From positions 3,661,001 through 3,725,000 of the forward strand of contig NZ_CP117709.1 of the NCBI RefSeq assembly GCF_028622875.1: a DNA stretch of 64,000 bases. The letters are read 5' to 3'. Position 1 is the stretch's first letter; each line of letters begins with the position of its first letter. Shown here in pieces: positions 46,693 through 55,637 of the stretch. The position numbers and the translations under genes are program-made. The notes beneath the pieces are model-generated. The model worked only from the letters and a program-made list of their open reading frames with translations, was not told the DNA's origin and searched no databases. Origin of the DNA: Streptomyces sp. MMBL 11-1. GTDB lineage: Bacteria; Actinomycetota; Actinomycetes; Streptomycetales; Streptomycetaceae.

Positions 46693-48882
46693 GTGGCACG
46701 ACCTATTCAGGTAACGATTTTGGGCGACGCCGACCAACTGTCGCAGACGCTTGACCAAGCGTCCGAAGAGGTCAGCGCGTTCGGTGAGCACGCGAAGGGG
46801 CTTGCTCTTGCTGCGGGTGGCGCTATCGCTATCGGCATCGGTGCGGGCATCGCGTCGGCCCTTGAGAAGGAAGTGGGCAACGACCTACTTGCCGCCCAGT
46901 TGGGTGCGTCGCCGGCTGAGGCTAAGAAGCTTGGCGAAGCGGCCGGAGCCGTGTACAGCGACGGGTACGGCGAATCTGTGGCTGACGCCAATGAGGCGCT
47001 TAAGGGACTGTGGCAGCAAGGTCTAGTTCCGGCGGGTGCCACTGCCGACGAAATGGCGCACATTTCGAAACAGGCTATGGACGTCGCTACCGTCCTGGGT
47101 GACGAAGTCGGTCCGACGTCTGCCGCTGTCGGCCAGATGTTGAAGACGGGCCTTGCGAAGAACGCGACTGAGGCTTTTGACATTCTCGTCAAGGGCACCC
47201 AGGAAGGCGCGAACAAGAGCGAAGACCTCTTGGACACGTTCAACGAATACGGTGTCCAGTTCAAGGGGCTGGGGCTCGACGGTAAGACCGCAATGGGCTT
47301 GCTGTCTCAGGGTCTTCAGGGTGGCGCGCGTGACGCTGACCTTGTTGCCGACTCGCTGAAGGAATTCGGGCTTATCGTCCGCGCGGGTGGCGAAGAAGTG
47401 GACGCGTCATATAAGGCCATTGGCCTGAGCGGCAAGGACATGACGAAGGCCATTGCTGAAGGTGGTCCGGCGGCAGCGAAGGCGCTTGATCAGACGCTTG
47501 ATGGACTCCGTAAGGTCAAGGACCCGGCGGAGCGCTCAGCCCTAGCGGTGAAGCTTTTCGGTACCCAGGCTGAGGACATGCAAGACGCGCTCTTCTCGCT
47601 CGACCCCTCGAAGGCTGTTGAGTCGCTGGGCAAGGTGGACGGCGCGGCGAAGGCGGCAGGCGACACCATGCACGACAACGCCGCCACGAAGGTGAAGCAA
47701 TTCACCCGGGCACTTACGGGCTTCGCTACTGACGTCCTGGGGACGCTGGTCATTCCGGCCGTTACGGCGGTTGCCGGGAAGCTCAGCACGGTCGGTTCTG
47801 CCTTCGCGGCTACGGCTGGGTTCATCAGTCAGCACAGCGGCATTTTCGGCACCATCGCGGGACTGATTACCGTGATCCTGCTGCCCGCGCTAGTCGCCTG
47901 GGGAGTGACGGCAACGACGTCAGCGATAGCCAACGTGACGGCGTGGATTACGTCCGCCACGACGTCCACCACTTCGGCAGCAACTCAGGTGCTCGCACAC
48001 TGGGCAGTCGTGGGCGGGTGGATCAAGTCGGCAGCGACGGCGGTTGCCAATGCGGCGATCGTGGTAGCCGGCTGGGTACTCATGGGCGCTCAGTCGCTTT
48101 TGCAGGCGGCGCGAATGGCGGCAGCGTGGCTTATCGCCATGGGGCCGGTCGGTTGGGTGATCGCTGGGATTGTGGCGCTTGTCGTCATCATCGTCGCCAA
48201 CTGGGACACCATCAAGGAAAAGACGCTCGCCGCGTTCCAGTGGGTTTGGGACTGGGTCAAGAAAATCTTCGGGTGGCTGAAGGATCTCTTCCTGAATTTC
48301 ACCGGTCCGGGCCTGATCATCAAGCATTGGGACAAGATCGTCAGCGCCACACGAAGCGCGTTCAACTGGGTGAAGAACCTAGCGAAGAACGCACTTGACG
48401 CCGTGGTCAGTTTCGTCATGGGCCTTCCGGGACGCCTCCTTTCTGCTGGGTCTCGACTGCTGAGCGCCGGTAAGGCAATCGGCGGTTACGTGATCAACGG
48501 CATCAAGAACGGGCTTTCCAAGCTGGGCGGTTTCGCGCAATCGTTGGGAGCCACCGTTACCCGCGCGGTGAAGGGTGCGATCAACGGGGTTATCAGCCTG
48601 ATGAACTGGGCGATCCCGAACCGGTTGGGCATGGGGCCGCTGAGCATCGACATTCCCGATAACCCAATCCCGAAGATTCGTGCCATGGGTGGACCGGCTA
48701 GCGGTCGGGTGCGTGTCGGTGAGCGCGGGCCGGAAGAGGTCGTGTTGCCGACCGGTTCAACGGTCATCCCGAACCATCGGCTTGGCTCCGGCGGGGGCGT
48801 CACGGTCAACGTTCAGACCAATGCGGACCCGTTCGCTATCGGCCGTGAAGTGGCCTGGGCGCTCCGCACAAGTCCCGCGTAA
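46693..48882 (+). CDS. Tail tape measure protein
   Basis: 729 residues, GTG start. Helical N-terminal part with an early hydrophobic stretch (GLALAAGGAIAIGIGAGIA), several central membrane-like segments (GTIAGLITVILLPALVAWGV; AMGPVGWVIAGIVALVVIIVANW) and a C-terminal GGPASGRVRVGERGPEEVVLP motif typical of actinophage tape measures. Short for the role, implying a tail of roughly 100 nm by the usual length rule. It has no obvious peptidase domain. Confidence 0.92.
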   Translation: MARPIQVTILGDADQLSQTLDQASEEVSAFGEHAKGLALAAGGAIAIGIGAGIASALEKEVGNDLLAAQLGASPAEAKKLGEAAGAVYSDGYGESVADANEALKGLWQQGLVPAGATADEMAHISKQAMDVATVLGDEVGPTSAAVGQMLKTGLAKNATEAFDILVKGTQEGANKSEDLLDTFNEYGVQFKGLGLDGKTAMGLLSQGLQGGARDADLVADSLKEFGLIVRAGGEEVDASYKAIGLSGKDMTKAIAEGGPAAAKALDQTLDGLRKVKDPAERSALAVKLFGTQAEDMQDALFSLDPSKAVESLGKVDGAAKAAGDTMHDNAATKVKQFTRALTGFATDVLGTLVIPAVTAVAGKLSTVGSAFAATAGFISQHSGIFGTIAGLITVILLPALVAWGVTATTSAIANVTAWITSATTSTTSAATQVLAHWAVVGGWIKSAATAVANAAIVVAGWVLMGAQSLLQAARMAAAWLIAMGPVGWVIAGIVALVVIIVANWDTIKEKTLAAFQWVWDWVKKIFGWLKDLFLNFTGPGLIIKHWDKIVSATRSAFNWVKNLAKNALDAVVSFVMGLPGRLLSAGSRLLSAGKAIGGYVINGIKNGLSKLGGFAQSLGATVTRAVKGAINGVISLMNWAIPNRLGMGPLSIDIPDNPIPKIRAMGGPASGRVRVGERGPEEVVLPTGSTVIPNHRLGSGGGVTVNVQTNADPFAIGREVAWALRTSPA

Positions 48883-48887
48883 TCCAG

Positions 48888-48905
48888 CCTACTCGCGTAA
48901 GTAGG
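48888..48905. promoter_or_regulatory. Conserved inverted repeat 4 (putative operator)
   Basis: CCTACTCGCGTAAGTAGG, 5 bp after the tape measure stop and directly followed by a terminator hairpin. Confidence 0.7.
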
Positions 48906-48906
48906 T

Positions 48907-48940
48907 AAGCGCCCCTCAGTGATGATGCTGGGGGGCGCTT
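48907..48940 (+). terminator. Hairpin after the tape measure gene
   Basis: A 9-bp stem AAGCGCCCC/GGGGCGCTT with a 16-nt loop, 24 bp after the stop codon. Confidence 0.7.
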
Positions 48941-48962
48941 CCATGTCTAAGGAGGTTGCCCG

Positions 48963-49769
48963 GTGGCTGAGTTGAGCGACTGGACGTGTGAGTACAACGG
49001 CGTTGTCATGGGCTTGCCGGAGTCTGCTATATCCATCGTCGGGGTTGATGGGCTTCTGTCCGCCCCGGAGATCCGTACGTCTGACCTTGTCCTTGTCCAG
49101 CGGAACGGGCTTTGGCCTGGGCGCGACTACATGAACGGGCGCACGGTCACGCTGACGCTTGAGGTCTACGGCTCGACGCGCGAAGAGTACACAGCGGCCC
49201 TCAATGCCCTTCAGGCGGCGTTTCAGCCCTGCACCGATGAACTCCCCTTCCGGTTCCGTTTCCCGGGCGCAGCGGGCGACCAGACAGCTTTCGTCATGGC
49301 GCGTGTGCGTCGGCGTAGCGCTCCGCTGGACCTGAGCTTCGCTTACCGCACCTGCAACATGGTCGTCGAGCTTTTCGCGACGTCTCCGTTTATCGAGGGG
49401 GACGCGCCGCGCACCATCCCCGTGCGGTCAGCCGGCCCCGACGATCCGGGCTTCACGCCAATCAGCCGGTTCACTCAGTACGGGACGTTCAACGCGCGCC
49501 CAGCGGTCGAGATTCACGGGGCGACTTCCCCGACGCTGACCGACGAAGCAACGGGTGAGTTCTTCGGCGTGAACTACACGGGCACGGTCCGTGTCGACTC
49601 CCAGGCGCAGACGGTTACCGATGGGGCAGGCGCGTCTATCGCTGGGCTGATCAAGCCGGGTTCGACGTGGCCGGAGTTCGCCCCGGGTGACCATCGCTTG
49701 AAGCTGACCACTGGGAACGCGAACCTTCAGGCAACGGCCGTTGTGTCGTGGGTAGACAGGTGGGTTTGA
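48963..49769 (+). CDS. Distal tail protein (Dit-like)
   Basis: A 268-residue protein (VRTSDLVLVQRNGLWPGRDYMNGRTVTLTLEVYG region; PFRFRFPGAAGDQTAFVMARVRRRSAPLDLSFAYR), consistent with the Dit/siphovirus tail-component family that starts the baseplate. GTG start with AAGGAGG upstream. Followed by the promoter-like motif at 49779. Confidence 0.8.
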   Translation: MAELSDWTCEYNGVVMGLPESAISIVGVDGLLSAPEIRTSDLVLVQRNGLWPGRDYMNGRTVTLTLEVYGSTREEYTAALNALQAAFQPCTDELPFRFRFPGAAGDQTAFVMARVRRRSAPLDLSFAYRTCNMVVELFATSPFIEGDAPRTIPVRSAGPDDPGFTPISRFTQYGTFNARPAVEIHGATSPTLTDEATGEFFGVNYTGTVRVDSQAQTVTDGAGASIAGLIKPGSTWPEFAPGDHRLKLTTGNANLQATAVVSWVDRWV

Positions 49770-49778
49770 TGACGCGAC

Positions 49779-49807
49779 GTCACCGACTCCCTTCGTGTAA
49801 GTAGGGG
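49779..49807 (+). promoter_or_regulatory. Phage promoter-like motif 2, inside the tail operon
   Basis: GTCACCGACTCCCTT then CGTGTAAGTAGG, 8 bp before a TTG-start tail gene. The GGGGG at its end is also the ribosome site. Confidence 0.6.
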
Positions 49808-49814
49808 GTGCGCC

Positions 49815-50870
49815 TTGTCTGAGTTTCAGGTTTTGCAGGTAGACGTGAAGACCGGCAACGTTGTAACGGCGTTGCCGGTTACGGGAATTGGCTACACGGA
49901 GACGTTGAACGCCGCCGGGACGTGCTCCGTTGGTGTACCGCTCGACGCTGCCAATCCGGCCACGTTGGAGCCTGGGCGTTCGGGCCTTGTGGTCACGCGT
50001 GACGACGTCCCCGTGTGGGGCGGACCGGTCTGGACGGCTTCCGCTGACCTTGCCGCCGGAGTGCTCACGCTGAACGCCGCTGGGTGGCACAGCTACTACG
50101 CCGCCCGGTACTTGAACGCCGCGAAGGGGTACAAGGGCAGCAAGGATCAGGCTCAGCTTCTTCGGGACTGGATCGGGTACGCGAACACGAACGACGGAAT
50201 CGGCACGGTCGTCACGGGGCTCACGAACACGGGGCGTACGCGTTCCCGCACGTGGGCTTTCTCGGAGTTCAAGAACATCGCTGAGGCGGTCAACGAACTT
50301 GCCGACGAAGACGGCGGATTCGATTTCCGGTACGAAACGTTCTGGGCGAACACAGCGCGCACCCGGGTGGGTAACCGGCTCATGAAGTCGGCGCGCGTTT
50401 CGCTCGCCTTCCCGTCGCTGACTCATGGCGTGAACGCGAACGTGACAGCAGTCTCTTACGACGGGAGCCGGCTAGCGACGCGCGCCTATGCCTTCGGGGC
50501 GGATCTCGGTACGGGCGTCAAGCCTTTCGCTTCGTCGGTCAACGCGCTCGACACACCGACGCTGCAACAGGTCGTCACGTACGCGGACCTTCGGTCAACG
50601 GCGGAGCTGCTACCGAAAGCCGGAGCCCTGGGCGCTGTCGGTCGTCAGGTGATTGCGATTCCTTCGGTTGAGCTTTACCCGGGTGTGTACAGCCCCGGGA
50701 CGCACATGTTGGGCGCGCACGGAACGGTGAATGTCGATTCCGGCTATGTGCAGTTGCTCGAAGAGTTCGTGATCAGTGAGCGACAGATAGCCGTAGACGT
50801 GAATGGAACCGAGACGGCGACGCTGTCTCTGGCGAGTAAGGAAGTGTTTGTAAGTGGCGATTCAGGCTAA
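49815..50870 (+). CDS. Minor tail protein (Tal-like baseplate protein)
   Basis: A 351-residue protein following Dit (VVTRDDVPVWGGPVWTASADLAAGVLTLNAAGWHSYYAARYL region), with the beta-rich hub character of phage tail-associated proteins. TTG start with AGGGGG 6 bases upstream. The 3' end overlaps the next gene by 17 bp. Confidence 0.75.
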   Translation: MSEFQVLQVDVKTGNVVTALPVTGIGYTETLNAAGTCSVGVPLDAANPATLEPGRSGLVVTRDDVPVWGGPVWTASADLAAGVLTLNAAGWHSYYAARYLNAAKGYKGSKDQAQLLRDWIGYANTNDGIGTVVTGLTNTGRTRSRTWAFSEFKNIAEAVNELADEDGGFDFRYETFWANTARTRVGNRLMKSARVSLAFPSLTHGVNANVTAVSYDGSRLATRAYAFGADLGTGVKPFASSVNALDTPTLQQVVTYADLRSTAELLPKAGALGAVGRQVIAIPSVELYPGVYSPGTHMLGAHGTVNVDSGYVQLLEEFVISERQIAVDVNGTETATLSLASKEVFVSGDSG

Positions 50871-51465
50871 TGCGCTGCCGCCTTCTCTTTTGGCTGAGCT
50901 GAATGAGATGAAGCGCCGGCTGACTGCCCTTGAGCGGAAACCGAAGTTGGGCAGCGTGAATGAGCGCCTGCCGTACGGGTCTTATCAGTCGCCTTCGGTT
51001 GAAGGCACGGTTGGGCCGAACTTCCGGCATCTGCTGGGCATCATCAATTCCACGGGGTTGAATCAGCCGGTCCTTCTTCTGGCGATCCCGTTTTCCCTTC
51101 CCGGGGGCGCAGACGGCGCGCGGCTCGACGTGTCCGTGACGTTGTGGATGACAGACATGATCACGGGCGGCAAGACGAAGGAAATCACGCTCGACAAGAC
51201 GAGTGCGCCGGACGGATTTACGCGTCAGCTCACCTTCACGTGGCTTCACCCTCAGCCGATCGGCTTTGACGACGCCGAACAGTGGAAGGGCTTCGAGATC
51301 AACTACCGCGTCAACAAGCGCGTAACGGTCAACGGGATCAGCCACACGGTCGGTATCGGGGAACCCCAGCTCGCAACGGGGCTTCCGGCAGGTACGTACG
51401 TGGAAGAGTCCACGGACGGTAACCCGCGCATCGACGGACAACTGACGCCCGTTCCGGGGTCGTGA
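50854..51465 (+). CDS. Minor tail protein of unknown detail
   Basis: 203 residues: an N-terminal short coiled coil (LLAELNEMKRRLTALERKPK), then a beta-rich domain (FSLPGGADGARLDVSVTLWMTDMITGGKTKEITLDK region) and an extended C-terminus. GTG start overlapping the Tal-like gene. Probably a baseplate or fibre-linking protein by position. Confidence 0.65.
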   Translation: MAIQANALPPSLLAELNEMKRRLTALERKPKLGSVNERLPYGSYQSPSVEGTVGPNFRHLLGIINSTGLNQPVLLLAIPFSLPGGADGARLDVSVTLWMTDMITGGKTKEITLDKTSAPDGFTRQLTFTWLHPQPIGFDDAEQWKGFEINYRVNKRVTVNGISHTVGIGEPQLATGLPAGTYVEESTDGNPRIDGQLTPVPGS

Positions 51466-51761
51466 TGGCTGACATTGTCGGCACGGCCGAAGTCGTGGGG
51501 GGCGCGTGCCTGTTCCTGTTGCTGGTCTACCGGCAGGTTCGGACCGGCGCGCGGGATGCGTGGCGGGAAGTAGCGGAGTCCCAGACAGCGCGTGCTGAGG
51601 CTCTTGACGCTCAGGTGCAGACACTCATTTCTGAGGTCCGTTCGCTGCGCCTTGAAAACGAAGCGCTCCGTATAGAGGTGGCGTCGCTGCGCAGAGAAAA
51701 TTCTGAGCTTCGTGAGCACATTGACAACTTGATTGGGGGCGCACGTGGCGATTCCGAATGA
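51465..51761 (+). CDS. Small membrane-anchored coiled-coil protein within the tail operon
   Basis: A 98-residue protein with one N-terminal span (GTAEVVGGACLFLLLVYRQV) and a long heptad-repeat helix (LDAQVQTLISEVRSLRLENEALRIEVASLRREN) rich in leucine. ATG overlaps the preceding TGA (TGATG), and its own end overlaps the fibre gene start by 17 bp. The topology is like spanin/Rz-type or holin-accessory proteins, but it lies before the fibre rather than with the lysis genes. Function unknown. Confidence 0.75.
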   Translation: MADIVGTAEVVGGACLFLLLVYRQVRTGARDAWREVAESQTARAEALDAQVQTLISEVRSLRLENEALRIEVASLRRENSELREHIDNLIGGARGDSE

Positions 51762-53781
51762 GATTCCCACTGTCCGCGTAACGGGAACTTATCTGGGCTG
51801 GGACGGTCGAGCCCTTAAGGGCACGGTCACGTTTACCGGTCCGGGGCTTGTGACGTTCCCTGAGTCGGACCTTTTCATTGCCGGTCCGGTTGTCGCCACG
51901 CTTGACGAACTGGGCCGGATCGTGGACGCCAACGGCAACGTCGGTATCCGCCTTCCGGCCACTGACTCCCCCGACATGAACCCGTCCGCGTGGACGTACA
52001 CGGTTAAGGAGAATCTGACCGGCGTCACGGGGGCGCGCACCTATTCCATGGTGCTGCCGAAAGACACGCTGAACAACACCGTAGACCTTGCGGACGTCGC
52101 GCCGGCTGACCCGTCAACTCCCAACTACGTTGCCGTTCCTGGACCTAGCGCCTATGAAGTGGCAGTGGCGGGCGGGTACACGGGCACCGAAGCGGAATGG
52201 GTCGCGTCCCTCGAAGGTCCCCAGGGCGTTCGGGGAGTGCGCGGCTCTCAGGTGTTCACCGGTTCCGCTGCCCCCACTTCGGCGCTGGGTATCGACGGCG
52301 ACGTATACGCCCAGTACGAGACGACTACGGTCCTGGGGGTACCGTCCACCACGGTTACCAACTGGGCGCGTTCTGGGGGCGCTTGGGCCACCGTTGGCGG
52401 TCCGGTTCGCGGCTCCGCGATCTACGTGAACAACTCAACGGGTACCCCAGTCACGGGAACCCGTCCGGGGGATCTTCTCGTTCGGTCAGACAGCGGAGAC
52501 CTGTTCCAGCGCGGCGCGTCGCTGTGGGAGTCGAAGGGCAACATCAAGGGCCCGAAGGGCGACAAGGGCGATAAGGGAGACACAGGGGCGACCGGTCCGG
52601 CGGGTGCAGACGGTACGGGCGCGGGAACGGTTACGGCTGTCAACACGGTCGCGCCCGACGCGAACGGCAACGTCACGCTTACTGCGGTGAACGTGGGCGC
52701 TCTCTCCACCACGGGGGACGCACAGCTTGCCGGAAGTCTCAACGTCGTTGCGGCCGGCGCGGCTACCGACGTCTTCAAGGCTTCCAGCGCTGACGGCTCC
52801 GCGTACACGAGCATCACGACCGGCGGAGCGCTTGTTACGAACGTGTCCGCTTCGTTCAACGGGCGTATGTGGGTGCGCGCGGACAGCGCGGGTACCGATC
52901 CGTTCCGGGTGACGCTTGCCGACAACACCGAAATCATGTCGGTCCGCAAAACGGGCAGCGTGCGGCTTCCGATGGGAAACCTGTACGCCGACAAGAACCT
53001 TCGCGTTGGCGGCGCTGCTAGCGCATCGGGCATGGGCAGCGCTGTCACGGGCGTTCTTGCCGTTGACCACGGGACCGGACCTAGCGCGGTGAACCCGAAC
53101 GGCGTCAACGTGTACGCCGAAGGCGGTCAGCTCAAGGTGCAAGAGTCGAGCGGCGCTGTCTTCACGGTCGGTGCGACGTCGAGCGCGCCGAAGAACACGT
53201 GGACGCCTCAAGCACTGGGCTTTGAAGCGTGGTCGTGTGACCCGTACACAGTGGCGAACCCGGTTGCGAAGTACCTGACTCCGCAGCGGCTTTACTTCGT
53301 GGGGCTGAACATCACGGAGCTGACAACGGTCAACCGAATCGTTCTGTACGCGCGCGGCTATGGCGGCGTGACGTCGAACCGGTACCGGGCGGGTATCTAC
53401 CGGGAGAACGGCGCGAAGGTTGTCGAGACTGGCGGCGTCGCGCTGACGATGGCTGGGCAGGAAGCCGGGTCCATGCCCGCACAGAAGACGAACCATATCG
53501 GCGCTGTTCCTGTGACGATCACTCAGACCGCGCTTACGCCTGGGCGCTACTGGGTTGCGTTCTCGCTTGTTACGGGTGGCACGACTGACTTCGCGTTCTT
53601 CCACGTTCAGAACGAGTCCCCCATCGCGACTGCCAACTTTTGGATGCCGGGTACGCCGTTCGCGCGGGCGTGGTTCACGGAAGGGCAGAACAACGCGGCA
53701 CTTCCGACCACTGTGAGCCAGACAGCGGCGGGTGCACGCGCTGACCATGACATCCCGATTGCGGCACTGGCCTACGTCTAA
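51745..53781 (+). CDS. Tail fibre / receptor-binding protein with collagen-like repeat
   Basis: 678 residues. The N-terminal domain (PNEIPTVRVTGTYLGWDGRALKGTVTFTGPG region) is common in actinophage tail proteins. A short Gly-X-Y segment lies near residues 270-290 (GPKGDKGDKGDTGATGPAG), then a beta-structured trimeric-looking region and a C-terminal carbohydrate-binding-like domain. Likely binds the Streptomyces surface. GTG chosen because GGGGGC lies just upstream. Confidence 0.82.
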   Translation: MAIPNEIPTVRVTGTYLGWDGRALKGTVTFTGPGLVTFPESDLFIAGPVVATLDELGRIVDANGNVGIRLPATDSPDMNPSAWTYTVKENLTGVTGARTYSMVLPKDTLNNTVDLADVAPADPSTPNYVAVPGPSAYEVAVAGGYTGTEAEWVASLEGPQGVRGVRGSQVFTGSAAPTSALGIDGDVYAQYETTTVLGVPSTTVTNWARSGGAWATVGGPVRGSAIYVNNSTGTPVTGTRPGDLLVRSDSGDLFQRGASLWESKGNIKGPKGDKGDKGDTGATGPAGADGTGAGTVTAVNTVAPDANGNVTLTAVNVGALSTTGDAQLAGSLNVVAAGAATDVFKASSADGSAYTSITTGGALVTNVSASFNGRMWVRADSAGTDPFRVTLADNTEIMSVRKTGSVRLPMGNLYADKNLRVGGAASASGMGSAVTGVLAVDHGTGPSAVNPNGVNVYAEGGQLKVQESSGAVFTVGATSSAPKNTWTPQALGFEAWSCDPYTVANPVAKYLTPQRLYFVGLNITELTTVNRIVLYARGYGGVTSNRYRAGIYRENGAKVVETGGVALTMAGQEAGSMPAQKTNHIGAVPVTITQTALTPGRYWVAFSLVTGGTTDFAFFHVQNESPIATANFWMPGTPFARAWFTEGQNNAALPTTVSQTAAGARADHDIPIAALAYV

Positions 53782-53786
53782 CTCAG

Positions 53787-53804
53787 CCTACCCACGTGAG
53801 TAGG
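53787..53804. promoter_or_regulatory. Conserved inverted repeat 5 (putative operator)
   Basis: CCTACCCACGTGAGTAGG, 5 bp after the fibre gene stop and before a terminator. Confidence 0.7.
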
Positions 53805-53807
53805 TAC

Positions 53808-53838
53808 GGCCCCGGAGCAACACGGTTCCGGGGCCTCT
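53808..53838 (+). terminator. Hairpin between fibre and endolysin genes
   Basis: A 9-bp stem GGCCCCGGA/TCCGGGGCC with a 10-nt loop, followed by TCTTT. It lies upstream of the TTG-start endolysin gene. Confidence 0.8.
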
Positions 53839-53861
53839 TTGATGCGCGAAAGGAAATCGTT

Positions 53862-54671
53862 TTGAGCATTCCGAAGCTTCTGTCTCTCGGCCACGCCGAA
53901 GTCGGATACCGCGAAGGTCGGGCAAACGGCCATTGGAACAACTTTCAGAAGTTCTCGCCGGCCGTGCCTGGGCTTGAGTGGTCGCAGAATCAGGCATGGT
54001 GCGCCACCTTCACTTCGTGGCTTGCGCTGAAGGCTGGTCTTGCTGACGCCTACCCGCGCACGGCTTCGTGTTGGACCGGAACGAATTGGTTCAAGAACAA
54101 GGGGCGCTTTTCGGCGTACCCGGCGGTCGGCGCTCAGGTGTTCTTCGGCAATGGCGGGGGCAGTCACACGGGCATCGTGTACGCCTATGACGCCAATTAC
54201 GCATACACGATCGAGGGGAACACGAACGGCAACGGCAGCGCTGAGGGTGACGGCGTGTACCTGAAGAAGCGCGCGCGTCGGGATTCGTACCTGTACGGGT
54301 ACGGCTACCCGGATGTTAAGGGTGGCAGTGTGAGCGCTGACCCGAACGCCGCGAAGTTCGGGTATAAGCACAAGGCGACCGGCAAGGTTGGCGATCTGGG
54401 CGGGAAGCCCGCGAAGCCGAAGGCGTACGAGCCGTTCCCGGGTGCGGCTTTCTTCAAGCGTGAGCCGAAGTCGGCAATCGTTACCGCCATGGGCAAGCGC
54501 CTTGTTGCGGTGAAGTGCTCCGCGTACAAGGTCGGTCCGGGCGCTCAGTGGTCGGACGCTGACAAGGCTTCGTACGCGAAGTGGCAGCGGAAGTGTGGGT
54601 TCACGGGTGCCGACGCTGACGGTTGGCCCGGTAAGTCATCGTGGGACAAGCTGAAGGTCCCGAAGGTCTAA
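53862..54671 (+). CDS. Endolysin (CHAP-type amidase/peptidase with C-terminal wall-binding domain)
   Basis: A 269-residue protein. The N-terminal catalytic domain has the Cys in NQAWCATFTSW and the His in GGGSHTGIVYAY, followed by TIEGNTNGNG, fitting CHAP/NlpC-type peptidoglycan hydrolases. The C-terminal roughly 70 residues (VTAMGKRLVAVKCSAYKVGPGAQW ... DADGWPGKSSWDKLKV) resemble actinophage peptidoglycan-binding ends. TTG start with AAAGGAAA upstream; codons from 53796 overlap the terminator. It needs the holin that follows. Confidence 0.88.
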   Translation: MSIPKLLSLGHAEVGYREGRANGHWNNFQKFSPAVPGLEWSQNQAWCATFTSWLALKAGLADAYPRTASCWTGTNWFKNKGRFSAYPAVGAQVFFGNGGGSHTGIVYAYDANYAYTIEGNTNGNGSAEGDGVYLKKRARRDSYLYGYGYPDVKGGSVSADPNAAKFGYKHKATGKVGDLGGKPAKPKAYEPFPGAAFFKREPKSAIVTAMGKRLVAVKCSAYKVGPGAQWSDADKASYAKWQRKCGFTGADADGWPGKSSWDKLKVPKV

Positions 54672-54680
54672 GGGGTGCAC

Positions 54681-54854
54681 ATGGGAGATCACAGTAAGCC
54701 GGGTCGCCTGGGTGGCGTTCTGTCCTGGGCGAAGGCTCACCCGAAGATCGTCAGCGCGGTCGTGGTGGGCGTCGTGGGCGTCGTCTCGGCCGTGAAGCCG
54801 GAGTTCCCGGGCGCTGCCGTTGTGTCTGCCGTCCACGCTGTCCTAGGGGTTTAG
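54681..54854 (+). CDS. Holin, single-span
   Basis: A 57-residue protein (MGDHSKPGRLGGVLSWAKAHPKIVSAVVVGVVGVVSAVKPEFPGAAVV in outline): charged N-terminus, one hydrophobic segment and a short tail. Starts 9 bp after the endolysin stop with AGGGG upstream. Its position and topology fit a small holin that lets the endolysin reach the wall. Too short for standard ORF cut-offs. Confidence 0.75.
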   Translation: MGDHSKPGRLGGVLSWAKAHPKIVSAVVVGVVGVVSAVKPEFPGAAVVSAVHAVLGV

Positions 54855-54864
54855 CCGGCTCAGG

Positions 54865-54913
54865 GTCACCGACACCCTTCGTGGGAAACGTAAGCAACCT
54901 ACGAAGGGTGTCG
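54865..54913 (+). promoter_or_regulatory. Variant promoter-like motif with a 13-bp inverted repeat over the ribosome site
   Basis: GTCACCGACACCCTT (one base from the family) begins at 54865. CGACACCCTTCGT (54870-54882) is exactly complementary to ACGAAGGGTGTCG (54901-54913), whose GAAGGG is the Shine-Dalgarno sequence of the next gene. The hairpin could hide the ribosome site. Confidence 0.6.
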
Positions 54914-54914
54914 C

Positions 54915-55505
54915 GTGGCCTATTACAAGAGCATCGGGCTTATCGGTCCCGCCCAGTCGGGTAAGGACTCCATCGGGTCTCGGCTCCGGCAGCGTTACGG
55001 ATATCAGCGTGTGGCGTTCGCGGACCCGCTCAAGGCGGCGGCGCTGAAGCTGAACCCGTGGGTGGACGCCGCCTCTGCCGTTCGGGGCCCCGTGCTCTGC
55101 CGTCGGCTCTCTGAGTTGGTGGATGAGTGGGGCTGGGACCGTTGCAAGACGGAATACCCGGAAGTGCGGCGCACCCTTCAGCACGTCGGACAGACCGTTC
55201 GGGAGCTTGACCCCGACTTCTGGGTACGTGCCGCCTTCCCTGCGATCGTTGCCGCGTCTCGTCTGGGGCTTCCGGTCGTTGTTACTGACGTGCGGTACGA
55301 GAACGAAGCCCAGGCGCTCACTGCCCGTGGCTTCGAGCTGATCCGGGTTACGCGGCCCGGTGCCGGACTGGCGGACGAGACCGGACGGCACAAGAGCGAA
55401 ACCGAGTTGGCCAACTACCCGACAGCGCTGACGATTTCGAACGCTGGGACGCTGGGTGAGCTGAACGACATTGTTGACAGCTTGCTCGTTCCGCGCACGC
55501 GTTGA
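54915..55505 (+). CDS. Deoxynucleoside monophosphate kinase
   Basis: A 196-residue P-loop kinase: GLIGPAQSGKDSIGSRLRQRYGY at the nucleotide-binding loop, FADPLKAAAL, VVVTDVRYENEAQAL, and RPGAGLADETGRHKSE. This pattern is shared with the dNMP kinases of phiC31-like and many other phages. It phosphorylates dNMPs for phage DNA synthesis. GTG start 1 bp after an inverted repeat; terminator follows. Confidence 0.88.
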   Translation: MAYYKSIGLIGPAQSGKDSIGSRLRQRYGYQRVAFADPLKAAALKLNPWVDAASAVRGPVLCRRLSELVDEWGWDRCKTEYPEVRRTLQHVGQTVRELDPDFWVRAAFPAIVAASRLGLPVVVTDVRYENEAQALTARGFELIRVTRPGAGLADETGRHKSETELANYPTALTISNAGTLGELNDIVDSLLVPRTR

Positions 55506-55513
55506 CAATTCCT

Positions 55514-55556
55514 CCCCCTATCGACTGCCTTCGGGTGGCCGGTAGGGGGATTTTTT
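55514..55556 (+). terminator. Terminator after the dNMP kinase gene
   Basis: CCCCCTA/TAGGGGG stem (extended imperfectly inward) followed by ATTTTTTC, a classic intrinsic terminator. Confidence 0.9.
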
Positions 55557-55576
55557 CGTTGTGGGCTTGCGCCGTG

Positions 55577-55594
55577 CCTACTCGCGTGAGTAGG
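55577..55594. promoter_or_regulatory. Conserved inverted repeat 6 (putative operator)
   Basis: CCTACTCGCGTGAGTAGG, matching the consensus exactly, 43 bp before the next gene and directly downstream of a terminator: the best-placed operator for a repressed promoter. Confidence 0.8.
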
Positions 55595-55637
55595 TTGGTT
55601 CCTGCAAGACACCGACAGCGACGAAGGGCAAGGGATC

